A DNA stretch of 64,000 bases. Origin: Flectonema sp. DT1601. Its lineage: Eukaryota > Euglenozoa > Diplonemea > Diplonemida > Diplonemidae. Location of the stretch: NCBI GenBank assembly GCA_964019425.1, contig OZ025786.1, forward strand, positions 1,054,001 to 1,118,000. The letters run 5' to 3'. Position 1 is the stretch's first letter. Every line of letters starts with the position of its first letter. A program made the translations under genes and the position numbers. Below the pieces are notes generated by a model. That model saw only the letters and a program-made list of their open reading frames with translations. It was not told the DNA's origin and ran no database searches. Shown piece after piece: positions 39,272 through 49,440 of this stretch.

Positions 39272-40204
39272 ATGCCAGGAGTCAACCCAAATACAGTGCT
39301 GCAATTGTCGGCTGGAGCCGGAAGGGGCCAGCCCCAACTAGCACCCCAGTCGGCCGTGGATAACACGGTACTCGTGGCCCAGGCCGCGATAGCCGCCCAC
39401 ACCGCCGAGGCACACACGAGGGCGACAGAAGCAGCAGCCGCCGGAGAAATCCGGGCGTTATACGCAGAAGGAAACGCCGCGATTGCGGCGACCAACTCAG
39501 CGGCCTCACAAGCCGTTACTTATGCGCAGGCGGGAAGGGAGATCGAGACGGTACGGGCACAGGCGGGTGTGGCCGTGACCCAGGCGATGGCGGGGAGAGA
39601 GGTCGACCACGCCAGAGCCCAGGCGGGGGTAGCGGTGACGGAGGCCCAAGCCGGACGGCAGGTAGATGCGACCCGCGCCCAGTGTGGACTGATGGTGAAC
39701 GAAGCGGAGGCGGCAGTGAGGACAGCCCAGTTAGAGGCCAAGCACGAGAAGGAGTTGGCTGAATTACGAGCCCAGCTAGAGCTGGAGAGACGTACAGCGA
39801 AGCTGACCGCACCGGCACCAGCACCATTACCCGCACCGACACAGGCACAAGCTCCCGGAATCGAAGAGGAGGATCTGGCCTCACTGCGTCGGCAGATACG
39901 CCACGAGGAGGAGAAGAGAGTGTTGCAGGATCAGTTGCTGAACCTAAGGACGGGAAACGATGGAGCCCACCTGACCGGCGGAGTGGGTTCCGATCATCAG
40001 CTGGAAGAAATCACCAGGGGACCGCTGATGGGCGGTCTGGCGTCGATCGACGTGGACGCCTGGTGGGAAGGAAGCGCCGAGCACTTATCGTTAGTGCACG
40101 TCCACCAGCGGGAACACTACCGCGAGCTGGTGGAGGCAAAAGCACCCACGCCCGTCCCCAAGCGCACGAAGCACACGCCAGATTGCGAGAGCTCGGCACA
40201 GTGA
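39272..40204 (+). CDS. Gag-like coiled-coil frame of the tyrosine-recombinase element
   Basis: 310 residues from the first ATG after repeat A1. It is Ala/Glu/Arg-rich, with repeated AQAGREIETVRAQAGV-like units near residues 85-150, and predicted to be a long helix. The position (first frame) suggests the gag role of this family; no zinc finger is seen. Overlapped at its end by another open frame (40063-40470). Confidence 0.6.
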   Translation: MPGVNPNTVLQLSAGAGRGQPQLAPQSAVDNTVLVAQAAIAAHTAEAHTRATEAAAAGEIRALYAEGNAAIAATNSAASQAVTYAQAGREIETVRAQAGVAVTQAMAGREVDHARAQAGVAVTEAQAGRQVDATRAQCGLMVNEAEAAVRTAQLEAKHEKELAELRAQLELERRTAKLTAPAPAPLPAPTQAQAPGIEEEDLASLRRQIRHEEEKRVLQDQLLNLRTGNDGAHLTGGVGSDHQLEEITRGPLMGGLASIDVDAWWEGSAEHLSLVHVHQREHYRELVEAKAPTPVPKRTKHTPDCESSAQ

Positions 40205-40475
40205 TGGCAAGGTTACCATCCATCGACAACCTGGAAGAAGCGGAACGACTCATCAGGGACATGGTGAAGGAGAACATCGCCCGTTTGGAGATATTGAGAG
40301 AAGGAGTGACGGGGGGAGGCTGGACGGCGGCGCAGGAGATGGAAGATGCGCACTTTGTGGCGCCATCGGTACCACCTTTTCTGCGGAAGATGTGGGTGAA
40401 AAAAGGGAAGACGGAGAAGCCATCGCAAAGACCGGTACAGAGGCCCCCCGCAACGAAGAGTCGGCACTGACCTCA

Positions 40476-41429
40476 ATGCTAGAGGGACTGGGAATATTGT
40501 CGGTGCGAGACGTGGGTCGACCGAGAATGACGGAGGAGGAGGTGACGAAGCCGAAGGCGATGACTGTGACGAAGTCGGCTCTTCAGATGGTGGGAAATGC
40601 ACTATCACACTCGAGGTGGCGCGGGCTGGAGGCGGCACAGCGTCGGCTGATTCAGTTTCGGAACAGTTGGCACGCGACGACGGGAGTCTTGTTGTCGTGG
40701 GATCTGACGATCATTTACTGGGTGGAGAGACAGAGGTCTCGGACCGAGGGTCCAATTTCGAACTCAACGGCGCTGGAATACGTAGGACGGGCCCAAGCGG
40801 CATTGAGAAGGACGGGAATTTCCATCGTAGAAGGCCAGATGCTGACCGATTACGTGAGAGCTTTAAAAAGAGCCGGCGCGCTCCGTCCACAACGTCAAGC
40901 GGTACCGGCCGTGGGAGAGCAGGTGATGGAGGCGGTGCGGAAGGAAGTAGACAGGGACACACAGTTGGCGATCGTACTATGCTGGGCGGGCGCGGCAAGG
41001 GTGTCCGATGTGATCCGATTGAAGGTGGGAGACATCACTCTGGAACGAGAATACGTGGCGGTGAACTGGTCGGAAACGAAGTCAGACCCCTTCAGCTTAG
41101 GACGGACTACGGGACTGTACCTGGCCGACAAGTGGAGGAACGCGCTTCAGACGGCAATGACGGGACTGAGTCCGGGCGATTTGCTGCTGGACACTTCTTA
41201 CCGAAAGGTAGTGGCTGCTCTGAGACGAGAAGGGAAGGACCTGTCGGGACACTCGCTGAGGAGGGGCGCACTGCACACTTTACTGCTGGAGGGAGTAGGC
41301 CTGGAATCGATACGCCAGCTCTCCAGACACTCGTCGTTGGATGCCTTGGCGAGATACCTTCCGGCCGGGAAGACACATGTAGCGAGGCAGTCAGCCGAGA
41401 CATCCTGGAAGCTGGGAACCGAGTTGTAA
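40476..41429 (+). CDS. Tyrosine recombinase of the retrotransposon
   Basis: Open from 40392; first ATG at 40476. A helical core-binding region (residues ~40-140) precedes the catalytic domain: Arg in AGAARVSDVIRL, then GHSLRRGALHTLLLEG with the H-x-x-R box, RHSSLDALARYL and a C-terminal segment where the nucleophile is expected. The enzyme would integrate the circular DNA form. It overlaps the next frame. Confidence 0.85.
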   Translation: MLEGLGILSVRDVGRPRMTEEEVTKPKAMTVTKSALQMVGNALSHSRWRGLEAAQRRLIQFRNSWHATTGVLLSWDLTIIYWVERQRSRTEGPISNSTALEYVGRAQAALRRTGISIVEGQMLTDYVRALKRAGALRPQRQAVPAVGEQVMEAVRKEVDRDTQLAIVLCWAGAARVSDVIRLKVGDITLEREYVAVNWSETKSDPFSLGRTTGLYLADKWRNALQTAMTGLSPGDLLLDTSYRKVVAALRREGKDLSGHSLRRGALHTLLLEGVGLESIRQLSRHSSLDALARYLPAGKTHVARQSAETSWKLGTEL

Positions 41430-43174
41430 TGCCGTTTTGTCCCGCGTTTCCTGCTCAGCCAAGGGCTCTGCTGGAACCGCAAGTGAAGTACAAAGTGCCG
41501 GATCCCCCGCCACCTCCGCCAAGGGCGAGGAGTTTGGGGGAGGAGTCTGGTGCACCGGACGTGATGCTGACGTACTCGGGAGTGGCGACCGTAGCTGTCG
41601 GAGGCCGTCACGTCTCCCCTCCTTCTGACAGGGAGGCGGGTGATTTGGCTCCGATTTCAGAGTCCCGACTAGATTTAGATAGACTGGTGGAACTGGACTC
41701 GGAAGGAATTTTGACTGGAATCTTAGATGTAATTCGAGACGAAACTGCTTTTGAGGCCTTATTTCTGCCTGAGGCGATGCAGGCGTTGGCGGACAGGTCA
41801 GCGTCCCGTGGTACTTCGAGGCATATGATGAGGCATTTGGAACACTTGGAGAAGTGGGGTGTGGTGGAGCGAACGAGCCAGCAGAAGGTCGTACTTCCGA
41901 CGTTCACGGTACCGAAGAGTTCGGGAGGGCTACGACTCGTGTGTGATGGAAGAAAATTGAATCGTCTGATGCGACCACCGCCACCGATGCTTTTGCCTGG
42001 GATCCGATCGGTGATAGCCCGTTTCCTTTCTGTACGCTATGTGGCTCAGGACGACGGTAAGAGTTGGTTTTACCAGTTCCCTCTCGGACGAGGTGTTGAC
42101 GATTACTTCGGAGTGAATTTGGGAGGCGCCAGAGGTCCTTTCGTGCGTGCGAAGCTGCGGGCTCTGTGTATGGGATGGAGCTGGGCTCCGTGTATTGCGC
42201 ATCGTTCAGCGATGGTTCTGCTCCCGGAGACAGATGGTGTGGCGTGGGTGGACAACTTCTTCGTAGTGGGAGAGTCGGAGGAGGAGACCGCGCAGCGTTA
42301 CTCGGAATTCAAACGTAGGGCGGATTACGTTGGTGCCCGTCTGAGTGATGCTGAAGGATTTGGTGAACCGAAGTCGAACTTCGTGGCTCTGGGTTTGGAA
42401 TTTGATTTGTCAGCCACACCGCAACGTTATCGATCGGCGCCAGACTGGGTCCAGAAGATGTTATCCTCAGAGACGTTGGGACGGATGATGGGGGGACGCC
42501 CCGTGACGGCGAGGGAATTTTACCGGGTCTTCGGTGGCTTGGTATGGTTTTGGTACACGACGGGACGCCGTTTGTGTTTCTTGCGATCGACGCTGGCATT
42601 CGTAAGGAGAGCTGGGAGAGAGATGGCAGCTAGGCCAGACGGGTGGGACGAATCGTTACCACTCTGTCCGTCAGTATTGCGAGAGCTTGCGGGAGTTTTG
42701 GATGTGCTTCGACGGAACGACTGGGTTTCAGCTGTCCCTGACAACCCCGAAGTGACTGCGTGGTCGGATGCTTCGGATTTGGAGTGGGCGGCGGTGCTGG
42801 AGATTGTTCCGGAGGAAGTGATTCAGGGCTGTTTTCCCTCCCCTTCAAGACATCATATATTCCTGAAGGAAATGTTTGCCGCTCTCCAGGCGGTTCGACT
42901 GGCTGCGGTACTGCGGCCGGGTCACGTTCTGGATTTGCGCGTGGATAACACGGCGGCAGTGGCTGCTATTAACAAAGGCCACAGCTCCAACTTCATGGGG
43001 AACGAGATGTTGTGCGCATTGTATGAGACTGCCGGCGCGGCTGATTTGCGAGTGAGATGCACCTGGGTCGATACCACTTCTCAACGTGCGGACGAGTACA
43101 CCCGGGGCACCAAGGCGCCGGGTGGGGGAATCAGCCTTCCTAGTTTACCTCAGCAATGTAAGTTCTTCGAGTGA
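41430..43174 (+). CDS. Reverse transcriptase-RNase H of the tyrosine-recombinase element
   Basis: The meaningful part begins near 41430, although the frame is open from 40616 where it overlaps the recombinase. RT region: HLEKWGVVER, LPTFTVPKSSGGLRLVCDGR, QFPLGRGVDDYFGVN and MGWSWAPCIAHRSA. RNase H region: AWSDASDLEWAAVL, FLKEMFAALQAV, DNTAAVAAINKGHS and ADEYTRG. The RT type fits DIRS/Ngaro/VIPER relatives rather than the LINEs nearby. Confidence 0.85.
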
Positions 43175-43219
43175 AATGTTCTTTCTCTTTCTTTCCGCTT
43201 TGCGGTCCCTATGGGTGAG

Positions 43220-43391
43220 CTGCGTTCAACGAAATATAAGGTTAATCTGAATGGTTTTTGTACCGACGTAGTCGGAGAAGAAACTATTCAGATTGAAAAC
43301 CGATTATTTCTTATGGTCATGATTTATTTTCCCCGTGCGACAGGATTTTGTCTGCGTTCAACGAAATATAAGGTTAATCTGAATGGTTTTT
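43220..43391 (+). repeat. Split direct repeats B1-A2-B2 of the tyrosine-recombinase element
   Basis: B1 is 43220-43259 (CTGCGTTCAACGAAATATAA to CTGAATGGTTTTT). A2 is 43260-43350, identical by eye to A1. B2 is 43351-43391, a copy of B1. ATTCAGATT in A and AATCTGAAT in B are exact complements, so each A-B unit can fold on itself. Confidence 0.92.
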
Positions 43392-43519
43392 TCATCTCGA
43401 AGACATGTTTTACAAGCGAAAGAGAATTGTGGCAGTGTAACGTTAACCCTTACTTTATAGGCTTGTTTCACAAACAAAATATATAGGCACACACTAACAA
43501 TGTTGAAACCTTATCTTGT

Positions 43520-44510
43520 CACGATTGTGATGTGACGGAGGTTAACTGGGGTGAGATCAACATCCCGAAGACGGGTGCAAACAAGAAGGGTGAAACCCAC
43601 GACGAGGCCTTCATCTGCGTGAGATGTGGCCGCCGGTGCGATAAACAGTGCTTGGAGCACAAAATGACTGCGGCAGTGGCTGCGTCGATCATGTGGACCT
43701 GTCCTCTCTGCACCTGGCTCGTCGACAAGGGTCAAGAGATCATCCCAAAGGCAAGTGGCCAGGGTTACTCTTAGTGAAGAGAAATGCGACGACGAACTTG
43801 AAGAGTTCAATGTAGTGAAGAGGAGGAAAACCGGGTATGGTCCATTCCCAGAGAATGCGAAGGTGATGGCAATCTCTCCAGACCCTTACCTAGACGTTTC
43901 ACGTGGAAGCTGTGTGGTGTTCTTATCTGGAGGTTCTACGCATTAGGTGGTCCACTGAGATTCCTAAGACCAGTTCTAGCATGGATGTTGCGAATCGCAG
44001 CTCAAGGAGGAGCATGGTTGAGTACCGTTGTGATGGACTCAGAAATACGAACCAAAGTAGAGGACCAACTCTCAGCATTTGTGACGACAGACGGGCAAAG
44101 TGGGTAGATGAATACGCTAAACCAGAGTTCTGGATTGCCACTGATGCAAGTGATGCAGGGTGGGGAATCGTGATTTATGAAACTGGTGTGAAGGAATGGG
44201 GCGAGTTCCGATATCCTGAAGCTAGTGATATATTTGTCAAGGAAATGTTTGCTCTCTGCAGAGGTATACTACAACTTATAGATGGTGACACACCGATGGA
44301 GATCTGTGCCATGTGGACAACATGGCGGTAGTGGCGGCCGCGAGACGCGGTTATACCTTAGTTGCCAAGGCTTCACACATGCTAGAGTTTGTTATGAAGA
44401 AGCTTAGGAGGCGGGATCGAGTTTACGAGTGGTTTACATCCCGTCGAAGGAGAATCCTGCTGACGAACCTTCGAGACGTGCTCGGAAGGTGGAACGCAAA
44501 TATGTAAGGT
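43520..44510 (+). mobile_element. Decayed relative of the tyrosine-recombinase retrotransposon
   Basis: Carries a zinc-binding segment of PHD-like spacing (CVRCGRRCDKQCLEH ... CPLC) near 43615-43715 and an RNase H segment (ATDASDAGWGIVIYE, DIFVKEMFALC) near 44130-44500 of the same type as the neighbouring element. A fossil with several breaks and missing parts; clearly older than its neighbour. No end repeats recognised. Confidence 0.65.
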
Positions 44511-44704
44511 CATAAAAAAAATAAAAAAAAAACTGGGGTAGTGTTTTAAATATCAAGGGTAGAGCGAAATGCGGTGCGTCCCTAAAAGAAATTAGAGAAG
44601 TGTTTAAATATTAAGGGGTCCGGTTGCGCACAAACAAAAACAAAGTGTGAGAATTATTTAGTGAGGTGCCGATTCTTTTTTTCATCTCATCATCGGCGCT
44701 GGTT

Positions 44705-44890
44705 GCATTCACTAACCAATAGTGGTGACACTACTAAGACTTGAAAGGTCAAGAGAAGTGATTTGTTCACAGATATAAGAAACTATCACCAATAGTGGTG
44801 ACACTACTAAGAAAGGTCAAGCATAGTAATTTGTTTACAGTAATTCAAGAAATCATCACCACTATTACACTACTAAGACCTGAAAGCTTT
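44705..44890 (+). repeat. Short tandem repeat with a palindromic core, about 3 copies
   Basis: Units of ~72 nt starting near 44717, 44789 and 44857 (the last partial). They share (CAC)CAATAGTGGTGACACTACTAAG, with GAAAGGTCAAG..TAGTGATTTGTT.ACAG or a variant. CACCA-ATAG-TGGTG is an inverted repeat. Function unknown. Confidence 0.7.
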
Positions 44891-46214
44891 TACCGAATAT
44901 CCTAAACTTCTTATTCCACATTTCCAACTAGCTGTTTGCAAACTGCCACAACCCCCATCAGTTTCGCGGTATCACCAGCAAACGAGAGTTCAACTTCCTC
45001 CGGATCGACATCCCACCGCCGTCAACACATCCCTCACAACCGAATCAGCACCAGCCGTCACTGCGGGGAGTCCCCGGACATGTCACAAAAACTTGCATTG
45101 TTACTTTATTTTTTGAGCTACAGGCTGTTAATATATGGCTGCTGTGTAAAGAATGTGCAGATGTTGTGTTCCAAACGCCAGGCAGCAACAATTATCCCTT
45201 GAATCATGCCTGATGGGGCTTACCAATATAACAATGTGTCCTCTCTCATAATGCATATCATAAATGAGGTACATTCAAGAGGAGCAGGTACTTCAGCAGT
45301 GAAGCTGCTAGGCGTTGGCGATGAACAAAAGAAGGCAAAAACCTGGAACCGCAGAGACAGGCAGTGAACCATAGTCTAATCTGACTACCGGCTTGTTGAG
45401 TGTGACGCTTCGCTTGTGCATATCCAACATGCAAAAGTTCCTGATGTCAACTCTGCTGATTGAATGCGTTGTGAGATTGTTCCTTAATTAGCTTGTCATA
45501 GTCGTTCTCAACAATTTTGCATGAAGCTCGACCGTGAACATTCCCAAGTGTTGTATCAACTGTACATCCCTGAAGAGAGAGACCTCACAGTGCAGTGTTG
45601 TGATCCTTTTAACAAGTGCATGTACTACCCACCGCAACAAGCTGGAGGCCTAGAAACCCACATTCACAATCCTACTGGAAGAAAAGCTCAAATCTGTATG
45701 AAGCACCTACTTTAGCGTGCATGAGCCATTCATGGAAGCTTCGGAGTAACTTTGTATTCCTGTGAGAGTGAAAGTACCGTTTATGTCATATTGCCATTCA
45801 GGGAAACCCTCAAGGAAACACACACGCCTTTGCCTTTTGCAGCTGCAGCAAGATGAAGAAAACCGGACACAAAAAAATTGTAATATCGCGCGTTACAAGC
45901 AAAATAAAGCACACAGAAAACACCCTTTCTAGTGGAGTTTAATACGACAACAAAAAGCAACAACAAATTCCAAAGGGGTGGTGGTAGTTTTGACGATGCA
46001 GTAATAAACCTTATAATAAGCAATAAGGTTAAACTGAAAAAAATGCCAAAGGTTAACTGTTTGAGCATACTTTTAATGATATAAACATATGTATTGAATC
46101 AAGAGTTAATTAATAGCAAATTAAATATAATAATTATTAATTTACGAGACAGTTGGCTAAAGTTACTTTAACTCTGCAAATGTCGTAAAAACTAAACATT
46201 CTAATCGATGTTTA
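44891..46214. other. Unassigned intergenic sequence
   Basis: Complex sequence with only short open frames and no recognisable product. The region from about 46080 to 46210 is strongly AT-rich. Confidence 0.4.
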
Positions 46215-46239
46215 TATAATCCTAAGATCACACCGAGGA

Positions 46240-46500
46240 TTGTTCACCCGGTCCAAAGTATAATAATTGCACTGTGGGCTTACCGAAAGAAGCTTTACAA
46301 CGTACCACAAAACTTGGGCAGAGCCATCTCACTCAGCAGAGGCCATGGAAGTAGGCATCCTATAATGAGTGTGTAACAACTCACTTGCCGAATGAACGGT
46401 CCCAAAAATGGATGATGCTCAAGCGATCCACTCATAGTCGGCCGAGGTCCGGTATTAAAGCCGGCCTTGAGTAGGAGTGCGTGATCCATGCCGCGAAAAC
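46240..46500 (+). rRNA. LSU rRNA fragment, distal domain II
   Basis: The core at ~46338-46440 matches eukaryotic 25S/28S: GGCCATGGAAGTAGGCATCC, GAGTGTGTAACAACTCAC, TTGCCGAATGAAC and AAAAATGGATGATGCTCAAGCG. Downstream, TTGAGTAGGAGTGCGTG near 46467-46483 fits the LSU GACGAGTAGGCAGGCGTGG block. The 5' limit is unclear; bases from 46240 may be variable LSU sequence. It is not adjacent to any other LSU part. Confidence 0.8.
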
Positions 46501-47658
46501 GAAGATGACAGTCAGTTTATGGTCATAACCGCGCCGGACCTCACAGAAGGTACGGGAAAAGAAAGAGAAAAAAAAAAGTGTTTTGGAAAAATCAAAAAAC
46601 ACAAACAACAATATCACACTTGGCTTATTTTTCAAAAAACACACGGCGAAAACCAAAATCGGGATTTAACCAAAAAAACATGTTTCAACAGGCAACGAAC
46701 TCGAAAAACACACACGATCAGCACGCGGAGTAGAAGTCAGAACCGGGGAAGGTCTCACCCCACATTTTCATTTTCTTTTTTTTTATTTAGTTCCCTTGTA
46801 ATGGTTCTAATTCTGGTTTTTTTTTTTTTTTTTTTTGATCTTGTAACCTTCCGAAGTAACAAAGATCAGGGTTTTTTTGTTTTTTTTCCAGTTACTAGAG
46901 CGCAAAAGGAAAAAAAATTAAAAAAAGAGGGATTGTTTTTAAACTAAAGTTGCGTCCTACAACCTAAAGAGAGGACCCGCCCTCGGTCGGAATAGCTAAC
47001 AGAACAAGAAGAATTAAACAGCCAAAACTCAACCAAGTGGTCCCTTCTTTGGCTGTCTGAGGCAGAGATATGATTAAAAAAAATAAATTAAAAAGTAAAA
47101 CACCATTTCCAAACTCTCACTTAAAAACCAAAATGGACGTGGATGGATTTGAAATCCGCTAGACACACTTGCCAGCATAAAACAACGGGGAATAAATAAA
47201 TCATAATCAACTATTCCAACGCGAACGACATAACGTACGGAAATCATACAAAGAGAACCCACATACGAATTTTATTTTTCCAACAGGAAAGAAAAATAAA
47301 AAAATTACAACGCAAAGTTACCCGCAACAATGATGATGAAAAAAGTTCTCCTTTATTTTCTTTTTCCTTTTCCCCCTTTTCTTCAACCTTTACTTTATGT
47401 AAAGAAAATCGATAAGTCACTGCTGTTACACTTCCTTCTTTTTTTGGGTTTTTTTCCTTCTTGAGAGTCTGGGTAGTGTTTTACCTATTCACTTAATATA
47501 GAAGTCAACAGTACTCTACTAAAGGAGAGAACACGAATTAGAGAATTTAAAGAAAATTACAATTTTACGAATTACAACAGAACAGGCAACCCTGATGTGT
47601 CGGAGAATAAGACAACAAAGAAAAGGCTATGAAACTTGAAGTGTTTGTCTGTTTTATT
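46501..47658. other. Intergenic region
   Basis: T and A runs near 46820, 46870 and 46915; no coding frame recognised. The right part is the 3' flank of the antiporter gene on the minus strand. Confidence 0.4.
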
Positions 47659-49440
47659 CTAGTGAGCAGACGGGGTGTTGTCGGTCTCTCTCTCAAACAG
47701 GAGGACTATATAAGATAAGAATAGAATTGCGTGGACTGCTCCCTGCAACATACCAACACGACCTCCAAGGAAGGTCGTCAAGGTCACTACAAGAGTGAGG
47801 GCGAGCTCACATATTCCTAAAGGGTCAAGCCCCAGTTCAACATCCTTACCAGTTATAAAACTGATGATTAAGACTGCAGGAACAGTGAGACCAATCGTAG
47901 ATAAAGCTGACCCGAGTGCGATATTAACAGTTCTCTGAATCTTGTTAGCGCGGGCAGCCTTAACAGCACCCATTCCCTCAGGTGATAAAACCAATATGGC
48001 TACTAAGAAACCACCTAAAGCATGCGGAGCATTCAAACTGTTAACAATATGTTTGACCATAATGGCTAACTTCTCAGCGCACAAACTAATTGGAACCATA
48101 CTCGCTACTAAGAAGAACGAATGTGACTTCACAGATCTAATGACTAACCCTTCGTGTTCATCGTCAGCATGACTGGGGTTTTCGTCTATTGGTCTGAATG
48201 GCTGTAAGTTATCATTTTCGTTGCTGGCACCTTCAAGAAATGCAAGACCTCCCATCTGTCCAGAAGATGAGCATATCTGACGACTCAAGTGATTGAGTTG
48301 GGAAGTAAGTCTGGACTGCGTCGATTTTAGTTTTTGCAATTCATGAATAGCAGCGTTGTATGGTTCCGGACTTGGACTTGGACTCGGAGATTCCTCACCG
48401 TCCTGAGCCAGATACATACTACTCCTCCCCTGGGATGCGTCGATGTCTACCAACGCGTGTGCTTCAGCTGTTGGTGCCTCAAAAGTCTCACCGGCAGGTG
48501 GAGAGTCTTGAGGAGTATCTTCACGACCATTAGCATCATGCATAAAGTACGCAGGATGGTACTTCGTCTGAACCAAAAGAAAACATCCATACAAAAGTGC
48601 TGAGCAAATCATTAAGAAAATACCATGAAAGGTTGAAACTTCTCCTCCAGGCGCCCCGTCTGTAAGACGTGGCACCACAAGTGACAAGATTGCCAATGGA
48701 AGGATAACATTTAAGAATGACTGAGAAGACCGGAGGTTGTATTCTTGCTCACTGTGACGAATACCTCCAATAATTAGAGTGAATCCCAACATTCCATTTA
48801 ATACGATCATTATAACTGAGAACATCGTGTCTCTAGCAAGAGTCTTTTCTTCACCAGTAATCATTAATGCAGCCATCATAATAACTTCAATACTAATTAC
48901 AGAGATTGTTAATATCAATGTCCCATAAGGCTCTCCCAGCTTCACAGCCAAACAGTCGGCGTGTCTAACGACGGCAAAGGCGTGCCACAAAATAATTAAA
49001 AAGATCCAAGTAAACACCAATATGAATGGAACGAGTGCTAAGTCTTCTAAGACGTGGTGTTCCTTAGCCCAGACCATGAAGAAGATACCTGTGGCTAGTC
49101 CGACAAGTATGTGATATTCTCTTTTTAAATATGAAAGGAATGTGTCTTCTTCGTCGGCGTCCCTCGGGATACCGATCGGGTGTGTGACTGACATTCTTGC
49201 AGAGCCTGCCCAACTCCGTCTGCCGTCGGTTCTTCTACTGAATCTATTCGACAGAGCTGGAGTGTTCCTACCGAGTGGTGTTCTCGCTGACGTTATTGAA
49301 ACACGAGCTGATCCTCCTTCAGCAACACTTAATCCATCCCCAGGCTCTACGCTTACCCTCCCAGTTAAGTTTCCACCAGCCACGGGTGGGTTGTTCCCCG
49401 ATGGCGGTACTGCATCTCCCTTATCATCCTGTGAAAGCAT
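47659..49440 (-). CDS. ChaA/CAX-type calcium (cation)/proton antiporter
   Basis: 593 residues from the ATG at 49440 (an in-frame GTG two codons earlier is ignored). A ~100-residue Ser/Arg-rich N-terminus is followed by two membrane bundles of about five or six helices each, split by a ~130-residue acidic, Ser/Pro-rich loop. The first bundle has LGEPYGTLILTISVISIEV and the second has LVLSPEGMGAVKAARANKIQRTVNIALGSAL (shown in part), the paired alpha-repeat signatures of the CaCA superfamily ChaA branch. The protein would exchange Ca2+ (or Na+) for H+ across a vacuole, acidocalcisome or plasma membrane. CACAG and TTACAG acceptors lie just upstream. Last gene of the leftward run in this window. 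Confidence 0.85.
   Translation of the reverse strand: MLSQDDKGDAVPPSGNNPPVAGGNLTGRVSVEPGDGLSVAEGGSARVSITSARTPLGRNTPALSNRFSRRTDGRRSWAGSARMSVTHPIGIPRDADEEDTFLSYLKREYHILVGLATGIFFMVWAKEHHVLEDLALVPFILVFTWIFLIILWHAFAVVRHADCLAVKLGEPYGTLILTISVISIEVIMMAALMITGEEKTLARDTMFSVIMIVLNGMLGFTLIIGGIRHSEQEYNLRSSQSFLNVILPLAILSLVVPRLTDGAPGGEVSTFHGIFLMICSALLYGCFLLVQTKYHPAYFMHDANGREDTPQDSPPAGETFEAPTAEAHALVDIDASQGRSSMYLAQDGEESPSPSPSPEPYNAAIHELQKLKSTQSRLTSQLNHLSRQICSSSGQMGGLAFLEGASNENDNLQPFRPIDENPSHADDEHEGLVIRSVKSHSFFLVASMVPISLCAEKLAIMVKHIVNSLNAPHALGGFLVAILVLSPEGMGAVKAARANKIQRTVNIALGSALSTIGLTVPAVLIISFITGKDVELGLDPLGICELALTLVVTLTTFLGGRVGMLQGAVHAILFLSYIVLLFERETDNTPSAH

Larger units (their letters stand above)
39157..43391 (+). 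mobile_element. Tyrosine-recombinase retrotransposon (VIPER/Ngaro/DIRS-like)
   Basis: About 4.2 kb, bounded by split direct repeats in the order A1 ... B1-A2-B2. It codes a gag-like coiled-coil frame, a tyrosine recombinase and an RT-RNase H, in that order, in overlapping frames as is usual for this group. Such elements insert a circular intermediate through the recombinase and make no target-site duplication. GC content is much higher than the host genes. It looks largely whole and young relative to the solo repeat at 13.5 kb and the relic next to it. Confidence 0.88.

Noticed and set aside
39282-39884. Minus-strand open frames opposite the gag-like frame
   Set aside because: High GC content leaves antisense frames open; no motif, no start context.
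40616-41430. N-terminal extension of the RT frame over the recombinase
   Set aside because: The overlapping frame holds clear recombinase motifs; the RT-frame version here is Arg/Gly/Ser-rich with no domain.
43220-43391. Ordinary LTRs for the 39-43 kb element
   Set aside because: The repeats are split (A1 at left, B1-A2-B2 at right), and a tyrosine recombinase rather than a DDE integrase is coded.
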